Assembly: GCA_032871835.1 (NCBI GenBank)
Contig: CM065298.1
Span: 14,451,096 to 14,515,095, forward strand
DNA length: 64,000 bases
Source: Dipteronia dyeriana
Taxonomy: Eukaryota > Streptophyta > Magnoliopsida > Sapindales > Sapindaceae
Direction: 5' to 3'
The stretch's first letter is position 1. Each line of letters opens with the position of its first letter. This document shows positions 26,268 to 43,413 of the stretch, piece after piece. Made by a program: the position numbers and the translations under genes. A model generated the notes under the pieces. It was not told where the DNA came from. It ran no database searches and worked only from the letters and a program-made list of their open reading frames with translations.

Positions 26268-26771
26268 CTTCTTTTGCTTCTTTGTTGTGATTTTTTTTAA
26301 TCTTTCTGTTGTTTTCGGTTCTCTGTTTTTGTCGTGAAAACCATCTAACAGTGTTAATAGTTGCAGAGTCGATTCGACTTCACTGAACAAGAAGCAGAAG
26401 ACTACAAGAAGAAGGCGGGAAAATGATTTGGGAAATGACGTAAACGCCCTTGGTAACTGAAAGTTTGTTACGGCTTGTTCGATGGAGACGAGTAATGATC
26501 TGACAAAACTACCCCTGAGTTTGGAGATCTGATCTGTTCAAAATGATGATCATAATCCCACAATAATACATCATACTACAATATTCTTTTAATATTAGTA
26601 TAATAATGATTATTGTTCTAACGTAGATTAAAATTGTACACCATCACAGAATTGCAAACTTGTGATAATTTTCTATTCATAATGCATCTAAAATTTTGAA
26701 AATGTTGAAATTATTAATTTCAATGTAATTAAAGTTTTGTGGGCTACAGTTATACACCATAACAAAATTAA
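26268..26771. other. 5' flank of the peroxidase gene
   Basis: About 500 bp of leader and promoter between the peroxidase start and the nested transposons. The 26268-26460 part is moderately GC-rich with 'gaagaagc' words, as in a leader; beyond that it is AT-rich. No clear TATA box position can be assigned. Confidence 0.35.
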
Positions 26772-27478
26772 GGCCTTGTTTGTTTTTTAGACGGAAGTCT
26801 GAATCGGTGTGAAAAGATTCCATTCAGATTTTTTGTTTGTTTTTTTAAAACTGTAACGTTTTAGGAAGTACAAAATAACATCCGAAATAAAAAAACTCAA
26901 TTACTTGACTTATATCTAAGTAAGATGTTTCTTTATTCCTTACTATCAAATTTATCCTCAAATAATTGAAAATTTACACCTATATTTTATTAAAATAAAA
27001 TATTATTTTATGCTATTGGAGGCCGTTATTTTATTGGCTTTCTTGGCCACTTCCTACCGGAGATGAAAGGATTATGGATTCCTTTCTTCCTGCGTCTCTT
27101 AAATGTATATATTATAAAAATTTGTTATGTAATTTTTGTTTCTAAATATTATTGTATATTATTATCTTATAAATAATAATATTATTATTTTATTACATAT
27201 TATTTAATTTAATTTATTTTTTAAAATATTGCTTCATTAATTTACTAAATAAAATTACACTAAAAATATTATAAATATTTATACTAAATGTAAATATATA
27301 AAACAATTAGTTAGAGAGGTAAATAAGATAGTTAATTAAAAGGGTATATGATCTTATCATGATTTTTCGAATGTTTCTATTCACACTTCGTAAATGAAAA
27401 ACAAATAATATATTAAGTTATAACTTTTCAGACTTCAGATTACAATCATGTCTTTCAAACTTCAGACAAAAAAACAAA

Positions 27479-28457
27479 GTGGAAATTGTCAAAAATAACC
27501 ACAAGTATTATGAAAATTTTGTTTTTAACTACATACGAAAATTTATTTGTTAATAGCCACTTTTTTGAGATATTACTTGAATGCCCCCATATAAAAATCA
27601 TCCCCAATCACTTTCTATCTCCTCTCTCATTTTTTTTCTCTCTCCTTTCCTCTCTCTCCCCGTTTTCTCTCTCTCATTTCCTATCTCTCTCTCTCCGATC
27701 TCTCTCTCTCGCCGGCGAACCGTCGCCGGCATCCTTGCGAAGGCCGGCAAACTGTCGCCGGTCTCATCTTTCTCTCACCCAACCTCTATTCTCTCTCCCC
27801 ACATCTCTCTCTCTCTTCTTTCTCTCTCCTTTCCTTTCTCTCTCACATGTCGTCGACAGCTTGCCGGAGTGCCGTCGCCTGGGCTTCACGACCGCACAGC
27901 AACACCGTCGAGCTCCCCCTCCGCCGGCGATTAGATCTGCTGAAAAAAAGGAAAGAAAATGAAATATTAGAAACCCAGAACATTTCAAGTTTGAACATTT
28001 CAATTTAGTCAACATTTCAAGTTTCAACGTTTCAATTAGGCAATATTTCAAGTTTAAAAATTTGAAAACGAAGAACTTAAAAACCCAGAACATTTCAAGT
28101 TTCAACTTTCAACTTTCAATTTAGTCAAGATTTCAAGTTTCAACATTTCAATTTAAGCAAGATTTCAAGTTTCAACATTTCAATTTAAGCAAGATTTCAA
28201 GTTTCAACATTTCATTTTTTTTTAAACAAGAATTCAAGTTTCAAGTTCTTTGCCATGATTTCAAATTTGATTCCAGATTTTAGTCATGATTTTAAGTTTT
28301 CTTTCAGTTTTTTTTAAAAAATCAAATCCAGGAGTATTTTTGTAATTTACTGACATACACTGAATTTTAAAAAAAAATGGCTACTAACAAATAAATTTTC
28401 GTATGTGGTTAAAAACAAAATTTTCATAATAGTTATGGTTACTTTTGATTTTCTCTC
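27479..28457. mobile_element. Mutator-like element, about 85-bp terminal inverted repeats
   Basis: The left arm and the reverse complement of the right arm share long runs, for example tattatgaaaattttgtttt and acatacgaaaatttatttgt. A perfect 10-bp direct repeat, aaaaaacaaa, flanks it (27469-27478 and 28458-28467). Long inverted repeats with a 9-10-bp target duplication fit Mutator. The interior has a CT-rich leader-like part, a GC-rich piece with 'gccggcgaaccgtcgccggc' words, then many repeats of 'atttcaagtttcaac'. It holds no transposase. Confidence 0.8.
27985..28245. repeat. Degenerate tandem repeat inside the Mutator-like element
   Basis: A unit near 'atttcaagtttcaacatttc aatttaagcaag' is repeated several times, with spacing of about 30 bases in the clearest part (28128-28215). 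The open frames covering it are low complexity. Confidence 0.65.
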
Positions 28458-28471
28458 AAAAAACAAACGCC

Positions 28472-29218
28472 ACCTACACTTACAAAACTTACATTAGATT
28501 ATATAACATTACATATAAAAGGAAAAAAAAAATTCTTTTACATATTATTATAAAGAAAAGCTAATAATGCAAAAGTCATATAGTATAGGGTCAATCTCTT
28601 CTCATCAATTATCTTTTCTTTGGTGACATTTTCTATATTTAAGTCAATTACTACATTGTTTACAATTAAGTCAATTATCCAATTCATCTTACAACAATGC
28701 ATGTTAAATTTTGAAATTTAAACGTTAGAAATCCTTAGAATTTCATATTCGTACTAAAAGTACAATAATTTATCACAATAATTACAATTTATGCATTAAT
28801 TTATCTACTTAGAAGTCCAATAAGAACTATATAATTAACGAATCAAATTCCAATGCTTAACTTTACAAAAGCATACCCATAAGCATACAGCATGAAAATC
28901 CATCCCATAATTAGAGCCTACAACTTGAATAAAATTGTATTATGGAACAGAGAAGGCAGGACCTTATTTCCAATATGGAAGATCAAGATCCTAAACATCT
29001 CAAATTTAATCAAGATTACCATACATAATAAGACTGGTGAATCATTGAGAGCTAATTGCTGCTTCCGATTACGACACCGATCTTCAAATAATGCTATCAC
29101 TAAAATCACAAGAAAATAATGAATAACCAATCGGATGATCGGGCCAATCATATTGCAATCATAGTTGGAAAAGGCACCCAAGTAGTGATAGGAATTTTAT
29201 CTGTAACTTCACATGAGA
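28472..29218. other. Intergenic, 3' flank of the kinesin gene
   Basis: AT-rich sequence downstream (in gene orientation) of the kinesin stop codon. It would contain the kinesin 3' untranslated region. Short open frames here do not resemble known proteins. Confidence 0.45.
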
Positions 29219-34376
<5,158 letters not shown>

Positions 34377-35349
34377 TCTCTGGAAAATGCAAGTGAGATT
34401 TCGATCTCAAAACTCAGTTTCTCTCTCTAGAGTTCACGCTCTCTCTCTCTCTCTGTATATATCTATCTATCTATATACGAAGAAGCTTCGATCGGAGCCT
34501 CTCTTCTCTCTCTCTCTCTTAATTCAAATTAAAGTTTTTTATCCATTTAAATTCAGTGAAATATCATTGACTAATTAATTAATTAAATAAATAAGCAGTG
34601 AAAAATCAAAAGAAAAAAGAAAAAAAAAATCCAGAGAGAGAGACAAATGGTGAGGACTGAGGAGGAGTAAATTTGAATTAAGAGACAAGTAGACCGTATA
34701 AGGGAGGGAGGAGGCACGTGCGAGGCGTGTGAGGTGTTTTAATGGTGGTGATGAAAAACGACGACGGTTAGTTGTGACTACTCACTACTGAATTGAGGCG
34801 AGAGGAGTGGTGCGTGTGGGCCCCAAACGGTGTGTGATTTTGAACTGAGCTCAGCTTCTTCACCCACCGTCCCACATGGTGGGTCCGCCTTAGTTTTCTC
34901 TTTTGCTTTTTGTTTTTGTTTTTTTGGTTGCGCGCTTGAGTCTTTTCGTTCAAAATTCGTACTTTGGAGGGATCTCATTCTCACCGCTGTGTCGCCACGT
35001 GTCAATTGCGACTTTTATTTTTTTTGAGAAAAAAATAATTTATTATGCTAATGTTTTATTTCTCAAGGAAAGGAATTATATAATAAGAGAAAACATTAAT
35101 TCAAGTTAACAATATTATGTTTTATATTATAAAAGAAAAGAAATCATATCCTTTAGCTACGAGATTATGATCTCTAAAATTATAATAGGTTATTTGATAT
35201 TTAAGTGAGATATTCAACGTCAACATTATACGTGTATAATATATATGCTCCATCTATTAAAGATGGAGCTAATATATGGAGCCGATGGAAAGTGCTCTCT
35301 CCGTCCTCTTATGGAGATCTCTATCACTGATAAAATAGAAATATGAAGG
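34377..35349 (-). promoter_or_regulatory. 5' leader and upstream region of the kinesin gene
   Basis: Two CT-rich runs (about 34420-34454 and 34500-34520) lie just upstream of the start codon, a common leader feature in plants. Farther out, 34680-35000 is relatively GC-rich with 'gccacgtgtc' near 34994, a G-box-like CACGTG core. Beyond 35030 it becomes AT-rich with no gene. No transcription start is assigned. Confidence 0.4.
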
Positions 35350-35662
35350 ACGTATTTGGTATCGTTTTTAAAATGGTATTTTTAAAAATTATTTTTAAAA
35401 ATGATGTTTTTTAAAAAAAAAATTAAAAATGATGTTTTTAAAAATGTAATGTATTTAGTAATGTTTTTTATCTAGTAATGTTTTTTAAAAACAGTTTTTT
35501 AAACCGGAAAATGATGTAAATGACTAAATGTGTTTGTCGTTATTTTTTAAATGGATAAAGTAGTTGTTTAGAGAGAAAAGTTATAATTTGTTTTGAAATG
35601 TTGTTTTGAAAATGGTGAAAAACAATACAAAGTTGTTTTTTACTTTTTAGTTATAAATTTTA

Positions 35663-36148
35663 GGATGAATTCCATTTTAGTCCATGTAGTTTGACCTAAT
35701 ACATAAACTGATCCCCCGGTTTTGAGATTTATCGTGACAGGTCTCTACAGTTTCAAAAAATCTCAATTTCAGTTTCAACCGTCCAATTCTGTTAGGGTTT
35801 ACAAAGATTTCGTCCAAGTTGTAAGGGTAAAATGGTAACTTATGTAATAAATATAAAAATCTGATCAACAATTAATTATTAATTAATTTAATTAATAAAA
35901 CATTAATAAAATAAAATACAAATCTTATCACATCCCTTTTTTTTTCAAACATAAACCTACAAATCCCTATTTTTCTTCAACCATTGTTATCTTCAACCCC
36001 AACTGGGTTATCAATAAAATTCATTCAAACCTTATCTCATCAGATCTTGTAGAACACCACATCTTTTTCACCTCTTTTTCATCAGATATTGTTAAAACTC
36101 ACCATAACCATCACACACCAGTTCATCATTATCACCAAACTAACACAA

Positions 36149-36208
<60 letters not shown>

Positions 36209-37032
36209 GACCTTAGCTCCCTCTCAAATCTCTTGTTGCATAAAATCGCACCAGACCTGGGTCATACTCGGGTCGTTGTGTTTCGTGGGTTTTGCTCCAG
36301 ACCCACGATCTGGTGCAAATTGAGCATCCAAAACCCAAACCTGATGACGTTTGCCCGATCCTTTTGGCCGTAGATCGAGAAATAAGAGAGAGAAAAGGTT
36401 TGTGTTCTTAAGAAAGAATCAATTTGGGCGTAGATTGGATGAGTGAGAAAGAAGATAGGGAAAATGGGTTTGATTTGGCCACTGATGGTGGTTTGAATGG
36501 ACCAACGTGGGTTTGACAGTGACGATGGTTTGTGTGGGTTTGATTTCTGTGTTGTATTTCCCAATTTTGGATGAGATTGATAACCGGGGTTTAGATTTCT
36601 TGGTTATTGATGATGATGGTCGAAGAAAGTTCGATCCGGGTTGTTAATGATGATGGTTAAGGTTAGATAAGAAACTAGATTGGTGTTGATGATTTTGTTT
36701 GTGATTGAAAATGAGTTTGGTTGATTGTGAAGGTTCTATGGTTGGTTGAATCTAGGTTTAGGGTTTAGTTGAAGATGGATGATGCTTGATGAACCTAGAA
36801 TTAGGTTCAAAAATAATTGTATTTTTTTAATTATAATTACATTTTTTTCATTAGATTTTTTCTTTTAATTAAAACAAAAGTCAGGGGTAGCAGAGTCATT
36901 TGACCCTCTGTCCTGTCAAATTTTACTTTTTCAACAGAAAATTTAACAAAAAGACTAAACGAGGTAATTCTCAAAACTGGAGACTAGTTTGTGTATTAGG
37001 TCAAATTAGAGGGATTAAAAAGGATTTCACCC
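35663..37032. mobile_element. Mutator-like element with long inverted repeats
   Basis: The left arm includes gtttgacctaatacataaac, and the reverse complement of the right arm includes atttgacctaatacacaaac; similarity extends over about 70 bp. A 9-bp flank taaatttta / taaattttt (35654-35662 and 37033-37041) fits a target duplication with one mismatch. The interior has a (CT)n run and leader-like and exon-like GC-richer sequence (36230-36800), but no supported protein and no transposase. Confidence 0.7.
36151..36202. repeat. (CT)26 microsatellite
   Basis: An uninterrupted TC/CT run of 52 bases inside the Mutator-like element. Confidence 0.95.
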
Positions 37033-37725
37033 TAAATTTTTAAAATTGTTTTTTGTTTTTAAAAACAGTTTTTGAAAATGTACAACCAAACAAAGTTTCA
37101 GTTGTTTTTTGTTTTAAAAACCAAAAAACAGTTTTCAAAAACGAATCCAAACACTATCAAAGATTTCTTTATCTTTTTTTACTTTTATACAATTAAAATA
37201 TTTTAAGACAATAAATTATTTTTCAATATTTTACTTTGGTCAAAAAGACCATATTGCTATCGACTATTAAACGTTAACGATCGAAATCTAATGGTACGAG
37301 ATATTTGTACAACATTCTTCAAAATGTTGGGAAGGTTTCTTGTCAATACCATTATCCCTAAGGACTAAGGTGCGATATTTGTGTAATTCTGATAAACATC
37401 AATGATGTTTGTTCAATTTGTCCTAAAAATTAACATATACGGTTATACTTTTGGGTTTTGAAAAATGACTTATATAGAATCTCATAAAAATAATTTCAAC
37501 TTTAAAGTATTTTACAAGATCTATTGGAGACAATTTTCTATATAAAAAAAAAAAAACTTCTAAAACCTTAATGGAGGAAATGAAACTTAATTATCTATTT
37601 ATGATTACTGTGTTTCTTAAAATTAGTTGAAAATATTTGTGTTTCATACACAAATCGGGAATTAAATTCCAGCTGGAAAAAGAAACTTGATTCCTCTTTC
37701 TTACCTAAAGAATTAAGAATAAAAG

Positions 37726-37865
37726 TAATGTTATACAATTCAAATGATGTGTCAAGTGATTTGTCATCACCACACCTAACATGAGATGATGTGGTTAATG
37801 AAACAACTATTTACCACATCATTTGGGTTGAAATTCAGACTAAATTTTTGGATTGTCTAACATTA
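37726..37865. mobile_element. Small MITE, 140 bp
   Basis: The left end taatgttatacaatt pairs with the right end, whose reverse complement is taatgttagacaatcc. The two halves also share 'catcattt'-like words inverted. There is no coding capacity. Confidence 0.45.
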
Positions 37866-37873
37866 GTGTTAAA

Positions 37874-38036
37874 AATGATGTCACTTTGTCAAAATTCGAT
37901 ATCCAAATCTGGTGTCCAAATAACCTGGCAATACTCCAATCCATCCATTTACATATTACAAATCTAATTCAATTTAAATGAATTGATTGGAGTGTTGCTA
38001 CATCATCTGGACACCAAAATTGGACAAAGTATCATT
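37874..38036. mobile_element. Small MITE, 163 bp
   Basis: The left end aatgatgtcactttgtcaaa and the reverse complement of the right end, aatgatactttgtccaattt, are similar. The inner arms 'tggtgtccaaataac' and 'catctggacacca' are also inverted. It lies 8 bp from the other small MITE. Confidence 0.5.
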
Positions 38037-38539
38037 AATCAAGAATTAAATTCATTTTCCTATAGAACTTGATTATCTTTAATTCCATTCCAAATAAGTA
38101 AACATTTTATTGAAGTCTAAAATATTTATTTTTAAAAATAAAAATTGATTTATGTTATGAATCAAATAAGTATTTGGAACTTGTGAATTAGTTAAAGCAT
38201 TTATATTTTCACAAATATGATAACAATTAAAGTAATTAATCAATTTAAATTTCAAGCAATTCATACACAATAAGGCTACAATCTCTTGAATTTTCAGAAT
38301 TTATATCCTCCAGATTGATTACATATGACATTGGACATAACTTAAGTCACGTCAATAATATATTTAAAAGTTATCAGCTGCGGCAGGTGAGACACGTGGA
38401 ATCGTACGGCAGGATGCACAATAGTACAATGGAACATAAATCCTGAACGTACGTTCAGTGCTACCTCTCTGGCTCTTCCCAGATTTTTACGTTAGTCATT
38501 AATTTTGTGGCCCCTCTCAGTTTATTCTCAGTTTGATTA

Positions 38540-39029
38540 GTGTGCTTGGTACGGGAACGGAAAGGACAAAACGAGACGGAACAAGACATAACAGTCATTT
38601 CATATTGTATTTGAAATATTTAGGATAAAATTATTAATTTTGTATTGTTATACATTTGGTATGATTAGAATAATATAAGACAAGGGATTCATATGAACAG
38701 AGTATCCTTCTTTTATAAGTATATTCTAAAATAATTTACTTCAAACTAAAACTCAAAGAATTCATATAATAATATATTATATAATATATATTGCATATAC
38801 TATTATTAGATATGTTTGTAATTTTTTGAAAATTTAGAGGGGAAACTAGTATTTTTGTACATGTCCCATGTCATGGGACAACTTTATCTTAAGGTTTTGG
38901 GTGGGATAAATTTTGGTGACTTGTATCCCACATTGTCTCATCTAGTCCCATATTAAAGACATATCAAACGTGAGATAATAGGGAATTGTCTCACGTTGTC
39001 TCGTCCTGTCTAGCGTACCAAACGTACCC
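38540..39029. mobile_element. PIF/Harbinger-like MITE, 490 bp
   Basis: The left end gtgtgcttggtacgggaac and the reverse complement of the right end, gggtacgtttggtacgctag, form imperfect inverted termini. A tta flanks both ends (38537-38539 and 39030-39032), the TWA target duplication of this superfamily. The interior is AT-rich and non-coding. Confidence 0.65.
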
Positions 39030-39505
39030 TTATTGGGCGGATTGTTCAATCAGATCCTCCGTCCAGTGGTGTCAAAATGGGCGGTGCCTGACATGTCAGG
39101 CCCAGCCAGTGCAGCCCATGTTCAGATATGGCCTGACACGGCCCGGCCTATAAGTAGGCTAGGTTAAGGCTTGCATATGTCTACAGGTTGTGCTAAGCGT
39201 CATGTATGAGGTCTACAGGCCAACCCGGTCAGGTCGGTAAGGCCCGTGTGCCATTGGCTAACAGTAGGTTCGTGTGTCGGCCGTTGGCCAACTGCCACTT
39301 TACTTATTTTTCTAATTTTTTTTACAATTCATTATCTGATTTCTGAAAAAAAAAACTTTAAAATTACTATTTTATCCCTAATTCAATTTTTCTATAAATA
39401 TCCATCTCCAAATTATTTTTTTTTCACATCTTTCTCCTTCTACTCTCTCAAATATATAATTTCTCATTCCCTCTCTCTGCACACTTTAATAGTCTAATAC
39501 TCTAT

Positions 39506-42018
39506 GGCCACATTTGGCTACTAGGATAGGATGAGAATCGGCTTATTTGTAGTTTGGTTCCCATATTTTACAAGGCCGATGGAATATGATAAAATTATCT
39601 CATTTGCCTTATTTATTCCACTACAATGTGATCATCTTAATTACACAAACACCCCATCATTTTTTTCCAGCCATCATCACCATTTCATCCATCCCAAAAT
39701 GAAAAAAGAAAAAAAAAAACAGAAACAAACTGGATCTGGTTATTATCATCACCATTTTTTTCACTGAATTACATAAAGTGCTCTGTAAAAATTCAACGAA
39801 AAAACCCACCCACATGCTTCATTTGTTCACCATCTCACCAAATGCCATGTATGACAAAGATCCAATGCTTCATCTGTTCTTATTGTTCTGTGAGTTATAA
39901 AAATGGAGTTTTGGTGAAAAGTAGAGAAAATAAAAATCAAAAGAGAACAATAAGAAATTCATTTCTAAAAAAAAAAAAAAAAAGTGAAGAAGAAGAAGTG
40001 ACAGAGAGATATAGAGATGGGCTTACATGAAGAATAGAAGGCTTTTATGGACCTAAGAATAACAAATGGATCTCTTTTTTATGTTTCCTTTTCAATTATA
40101 TTTTTAAAAAAGAAAATATAAAAAACTAGATTAAAATGACGAAAAAAAACCCTTCATTTTGTTAAATTTGACTATAGGGGAGGTGTATGTAATTTATGCT
40201 TCTATTTTAAATCATATCATATGTTGCACCAAAAATATGATTACTATATTTCTAATCTCATTCTATAATGCACAAAACACGTGATAACATTAAAATTAAT
40301 GGATATTATCATTTGAATCCCTACGTTTTTTGAATTATCTCTTTTTTACTCACTTATTCATTTTTCACTTGATTGATCCCTATGTTTTTAAAAACCACTC
40401 AATTTTGTCCTTCCGTAAGTCAACTGTTAGTCAAATTAAACGGTTCTAAGGGTATTTTTATCTTTACACAACGATATGCCACATGTCAACAAAAAAAAAA
40501 ATAGAAATATATATAATAAAAATTAAATTAATATATAAATAAATATAAATTGAAAAAGTATAAACAAAAGAACAATTATAATTTTTTTTTTAAAAAAAAC
40601 CTCTCTCTCTAAAACCTAAAACCAATCCCAACAAAAAATAGTTCTTGGAGTGGTGGTGGCTGGAAATTAGTTATTCATTGATGATCTGCAATAAAAATCA
40701 TGCTCAGCCACCAAAAAAACCCTAAACCCAATCAACACGAGATTGAATCATCCCTATTTTTCTCTCGCTCTCTCTCTAAATCCAAAATACATCTCTCTTT
40801 CTCGAGCTCTCTCTCTCTCTTCTTTCTGGATCTCTCTCTGACCTCCATGACTCGAATCAATCTCCCACCGACCGCCACAAAACGAACCAATATTTGGTTT
40901 GAGCTATAATTGGGTTCGAACTAAAAAGAACCTAGATTTGGTTCAAACTAGAACTAGGTTCAAACCAAAACGAGTTGATTTTAGAAAAAAATAGGTGTTG
41001 TATTTGAGTTTGGTCTTTGTTTGACTACCATCGGTGGTTGGATTTAGGAATGACGGTGTTGATAGTGACAGTGGCAGCTTGGTAGGTGGGTTTCGTATGA
41101 TGGGTTTGGGGTTGTGTTTGGTTTTATGGGTTTGGTTTTGGTGTTAGGAGGTGGAGGGTTTGGTTTCGATGTTGTTGGTGGTGGTGGTGGTGTGAAAGGT
41201 TTTTTGGGTTTTCTAGGTTGATGATGGTAGGAGATTGACTGAAGATTGGTTCAATGGTTTGGTGGCTGCTGATGATAGTGGTTTGGGCGGCTCTTTGAGA
41301 TGCTTTGATAAATTTTCAGTAAATTTATGGGTTGCTTCAATTTAGGATTTCATTTGTGGTAATTTTTTGGAGATTTTTTTGATAAATTTTCGGGTTTCAT
41401 TTCTTGGTTGCTTCGATTTAGGTTTTAGGTTGTTGTATGGTTGTGGTTATAGCTATGATTGATTTCGAATTTAGGTTTGAGTTTGGTATGGTGGTTGATT
41501 TTGTGTATGGGTTTGGTGGCTGCATTTGTATTAAGTGTGGTGGCTGGGTTCGAGTATAAGTTTGGTGTGGTGGTTGATTTCTAATTTGGGTAGTGGTTGG
41601 GTTTGAATTTGGGTTTGAGTTATGGTTTGAATATAAAAATATAATTTTTATATTTTTTTCCTTTAAAAAAAAATAAAATTAATATATAATTATAAATAAA
41701 ATTAAGAAAATAATAATAAAATAATATTATTTTATTTTTGTTTTAAAGTCAATGGCAAAAATGTCGTTTAACATTTTCTGTATCAGTTGACCATCAAAAT
41801 TCTGGTCAAAGAGACCAAATTGAGTTGTTGATAAAAACATAGGGACCATTTCAATGAAAAATGAATAAGTGAGTAAAAAAGAGATAATAACAAAAAAAAA
41901 AGAGTATAGGGACTCAAATGATAATATCCCTAAAATTAATCCCTTCATATCCAATCATAAGCTATCATATTCTATCCCATAAAAATAATCATATCATATC
42001 CCACATGCCAAACAGGTC
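39506..42018. mobile_element. PIF-like element, middle layer of the nest
   Basis: The left end ggccacatttggctactagg and the reverse complement of the right end, gacctgtttggcatgtggg, are imperfect inverted termini followed by 'ataggatga' / 'atatgatatga'. A 3-bp tat flanks each side. Once the inner Mutator-like insertion is set aside the element is about 870 bp. The remaining interior is AT-rich and non-coding. Confidence 0.55.
40301..41930. mobile_element. Mutator-like element, inner layer of the nest
   Basis: A perfect 10-bp direct repeat, taaaattaat, flanks it (40291-40300 and 41931-41940). The left arm includes ggatattatcatttgaatcc and ttttttactcacttattcat. The reverse complement of the right arm carries near-identical words over more than 100 bp. 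The interior includes a CT-rich leader-like part (40590-40840) and G/T-rich sequence with runs of 'ggtttgg' and 'ggtggtggtgg' (41000-41640). No transposase or intact gene is present. Confidence 0.85.
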
Positions 42019-42390
42019 TATAATATTAATGTCTAATTCTCTATAATAGTACAATCTCATTAGATGAAAATAATTAAAAATATTTTTTTTTACTTAAAAT
42101 TAAATAAGAAATAAATTTTAAACATTGAATTGAAAAAAAAAACATAACAAACAGCCTGTTAAGGCCCGCATGGCTGCATGGCCTGGGCAGCCAGCACGAC
42201 CTGCTGAGGCCGAGCCCCCACGAACCTTAGCAGACAGGCCTTAGCACAACAAATTAAGGAGTCGTGCCTTTTGGGCCTGGCAGGTTAAGCGACCTGGCAC
42301 GCTCGTACCAAGCTATGCAAGGCGGGTCAACATGTTTTGACTCCACTGCAGTCCACCATCAACTATATCACATTATTCACCCCATGCAGT

Positions 42391-43263
42391 CAGTGTTGTA
42401 AAAGTCGTTAGGTATTAGTCAGACGGAAATCCACCGTCTAGCGTCTAGAGGGATTAATCGGGGACTAGTAGGGGACTATGCATATGGTCGAAAGTCGACC
42501 GTCGACCGACAGACGGTTTACCAGAGGTCGATCGATTTTTTTTTATATTTTTTTTTTGTAATTAAATAAATATCAAAATATTTCATATATTTATCCTGAA
42601 AGAGAAAATCAAATTCAAAAAATCTCTTGACTATTGAGAATCAAGTAAAGTCAAAGTCAATGTCAATTTAGTTATTAGTATTGTTATGGTGAGCTCAATG
42701 TATGGGATTATTTCCCAGGCCACATATTTTCCAAAGATTCTCTCTTTCTCTCTCCCACTCAATTCTCAATCTTTATCTTCATTCATTCTCGATTCTTCAT
42801 CTTCTACGGATAACATATTCTCTTTCTCTCTCCCACTCGTTTCTCTTCTCAATCTTCATCTTCTCGATTCTTTTTCATAAAAAACTTACAATTTACAAAT
42901 CACAAAGTGAGTCGGTGATGAGATCCAGCGAGAGAGAAGAATAGTTTGACCGGCGAGAGAGAAGATCAGATCCGACGACGACAACGACGCTGACGAGGGC
43001 TACGACGACGACAAGAACATATGAGAAGATTTGGCAAAGAATAAAGAAACCCTAGTTCGATTTAGGTCGATTCGGCGAACAGTCAAAGTCAACTTGTTCA
43101 GTCGTTGACCGCTGCGTCGATTAGGCAACGACTTGGTCCGATTTTGACCGACTTTGACTGAAAACGCCTAATGCTCTGACAAGCTTCGAATCGCGGCGGC
43201 AGTGCACCGCCGAGGGACTAGTCGACGACTAATCGACCCAAGTCGCCGACTTTTGCAACACTG
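42391..43263. mobile_element. Small hAT-like element, 873 bp
   Basis: The left end cagtgttgtaaaagtcg and the reverse complement of the right end, cagtgttgcaaaagtcg, differ at one of 17 bases. The subterminal parts are GC-rich with 'gtcgac' and 'cgactag' words in both orientations. A CT-rich leader-like segment and a GA/CG-rich stretch (42940-43020) lie inside, but no transposase. It starts 42 bp after the previous hAT-like element. Confidence 0.7.
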
Positions 43264-43413
43264 AATTGCAGGACTACACTACTTCTTTCATTTTTCGTTT
43301 TCATTTTTTTTCATTTTAAAATCATATAATAATAAGAGTTGTACAATGTGGCTTGATGTAGCGGTGAAAGTGTGAAACCATATAGTTGGAGGTGGGCCAT
43401 GGCTCCCTTAAGC

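Larger units (their letters stand above)
26772..28471. mobile_element. MITE carrying an inserted Mutator-like element
   Basis: The left end ggccttgtttgttttttag is mirrored at the right end, whose reverse complement reads ggcgtttgttttttgtctga. The terminus resembles PIF/Harbinger MITEs. The right arm is cut at 27478/27479 by the Mutator-like element and resumes at 28468, so the original MITE would have been about 710 bp. No convincing 3-bp target duplication is left. Confidence 0.6.
35350..37156. mobile_element. MITE carrying an inserted Mutator-like element
   Basis: The left end acgtatttggtatcgttttt and the reverse complement of the right end, tagtgtttggattcgttttt, form imperfect inverted termini. 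Both arms are rich in 'ttttaaaaac'. The insert at 35663-37032 splits it; the original would be about 430 bp. Confidence 0.55.
37157..38536. other. Intergenic, AT-rich, with two small MITEs
   Basis: No gene is seen. Two short inverted-repeat elements lie back to back at 37726-37865 and 37874-38036. The remainder is AT-rich single-copy-like sequence. Near 38380-38520 it is moderately GC-rich with no open frame of note. Confidence 0.5.
39064..42348. mobile_element. Non-autonomous hAT-like element, outer layer of a nest
   Basis: The left end cagtggtgtcaaaatggg and the reverse complement of the right end, cagtggagtcaaaacatg, match the CAGTGGTGTCAAA-like termini of plant hAT elements. Both ends are followed by GC-rich subterminal sequence with 'ggcccg' and 'ggcctg' words. 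A TATA box (tataaata, 39393-39400) and a CT-rich leader follow the left subterminal part, as in the hAT element at 56783. No transposase remains. The flanking 8 bases do not match, so the target duplication is lost or the bounds are a few bases off. The element holds the insertion at 39506-42018. Confidence 0.6.

Noticed and set aside
26268..26390. In-frame N-terminal extension of the peroxidase
   Set aside because: It would place 41 charged residues before the hydrophobic signal or anchor; more likely the 5' leader.
27486..27962. 158-aa and 117-aa Ser/Leu-rich frames
   Set aside because: Translations of CT-repeat sequence within a Mutator-like element; both frames are low complexity.
28892..29181. 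Short frames on both strands beside the kinesin stop
   Set aside because: They lie in the kinesin 3' flank and have no family resemblance.
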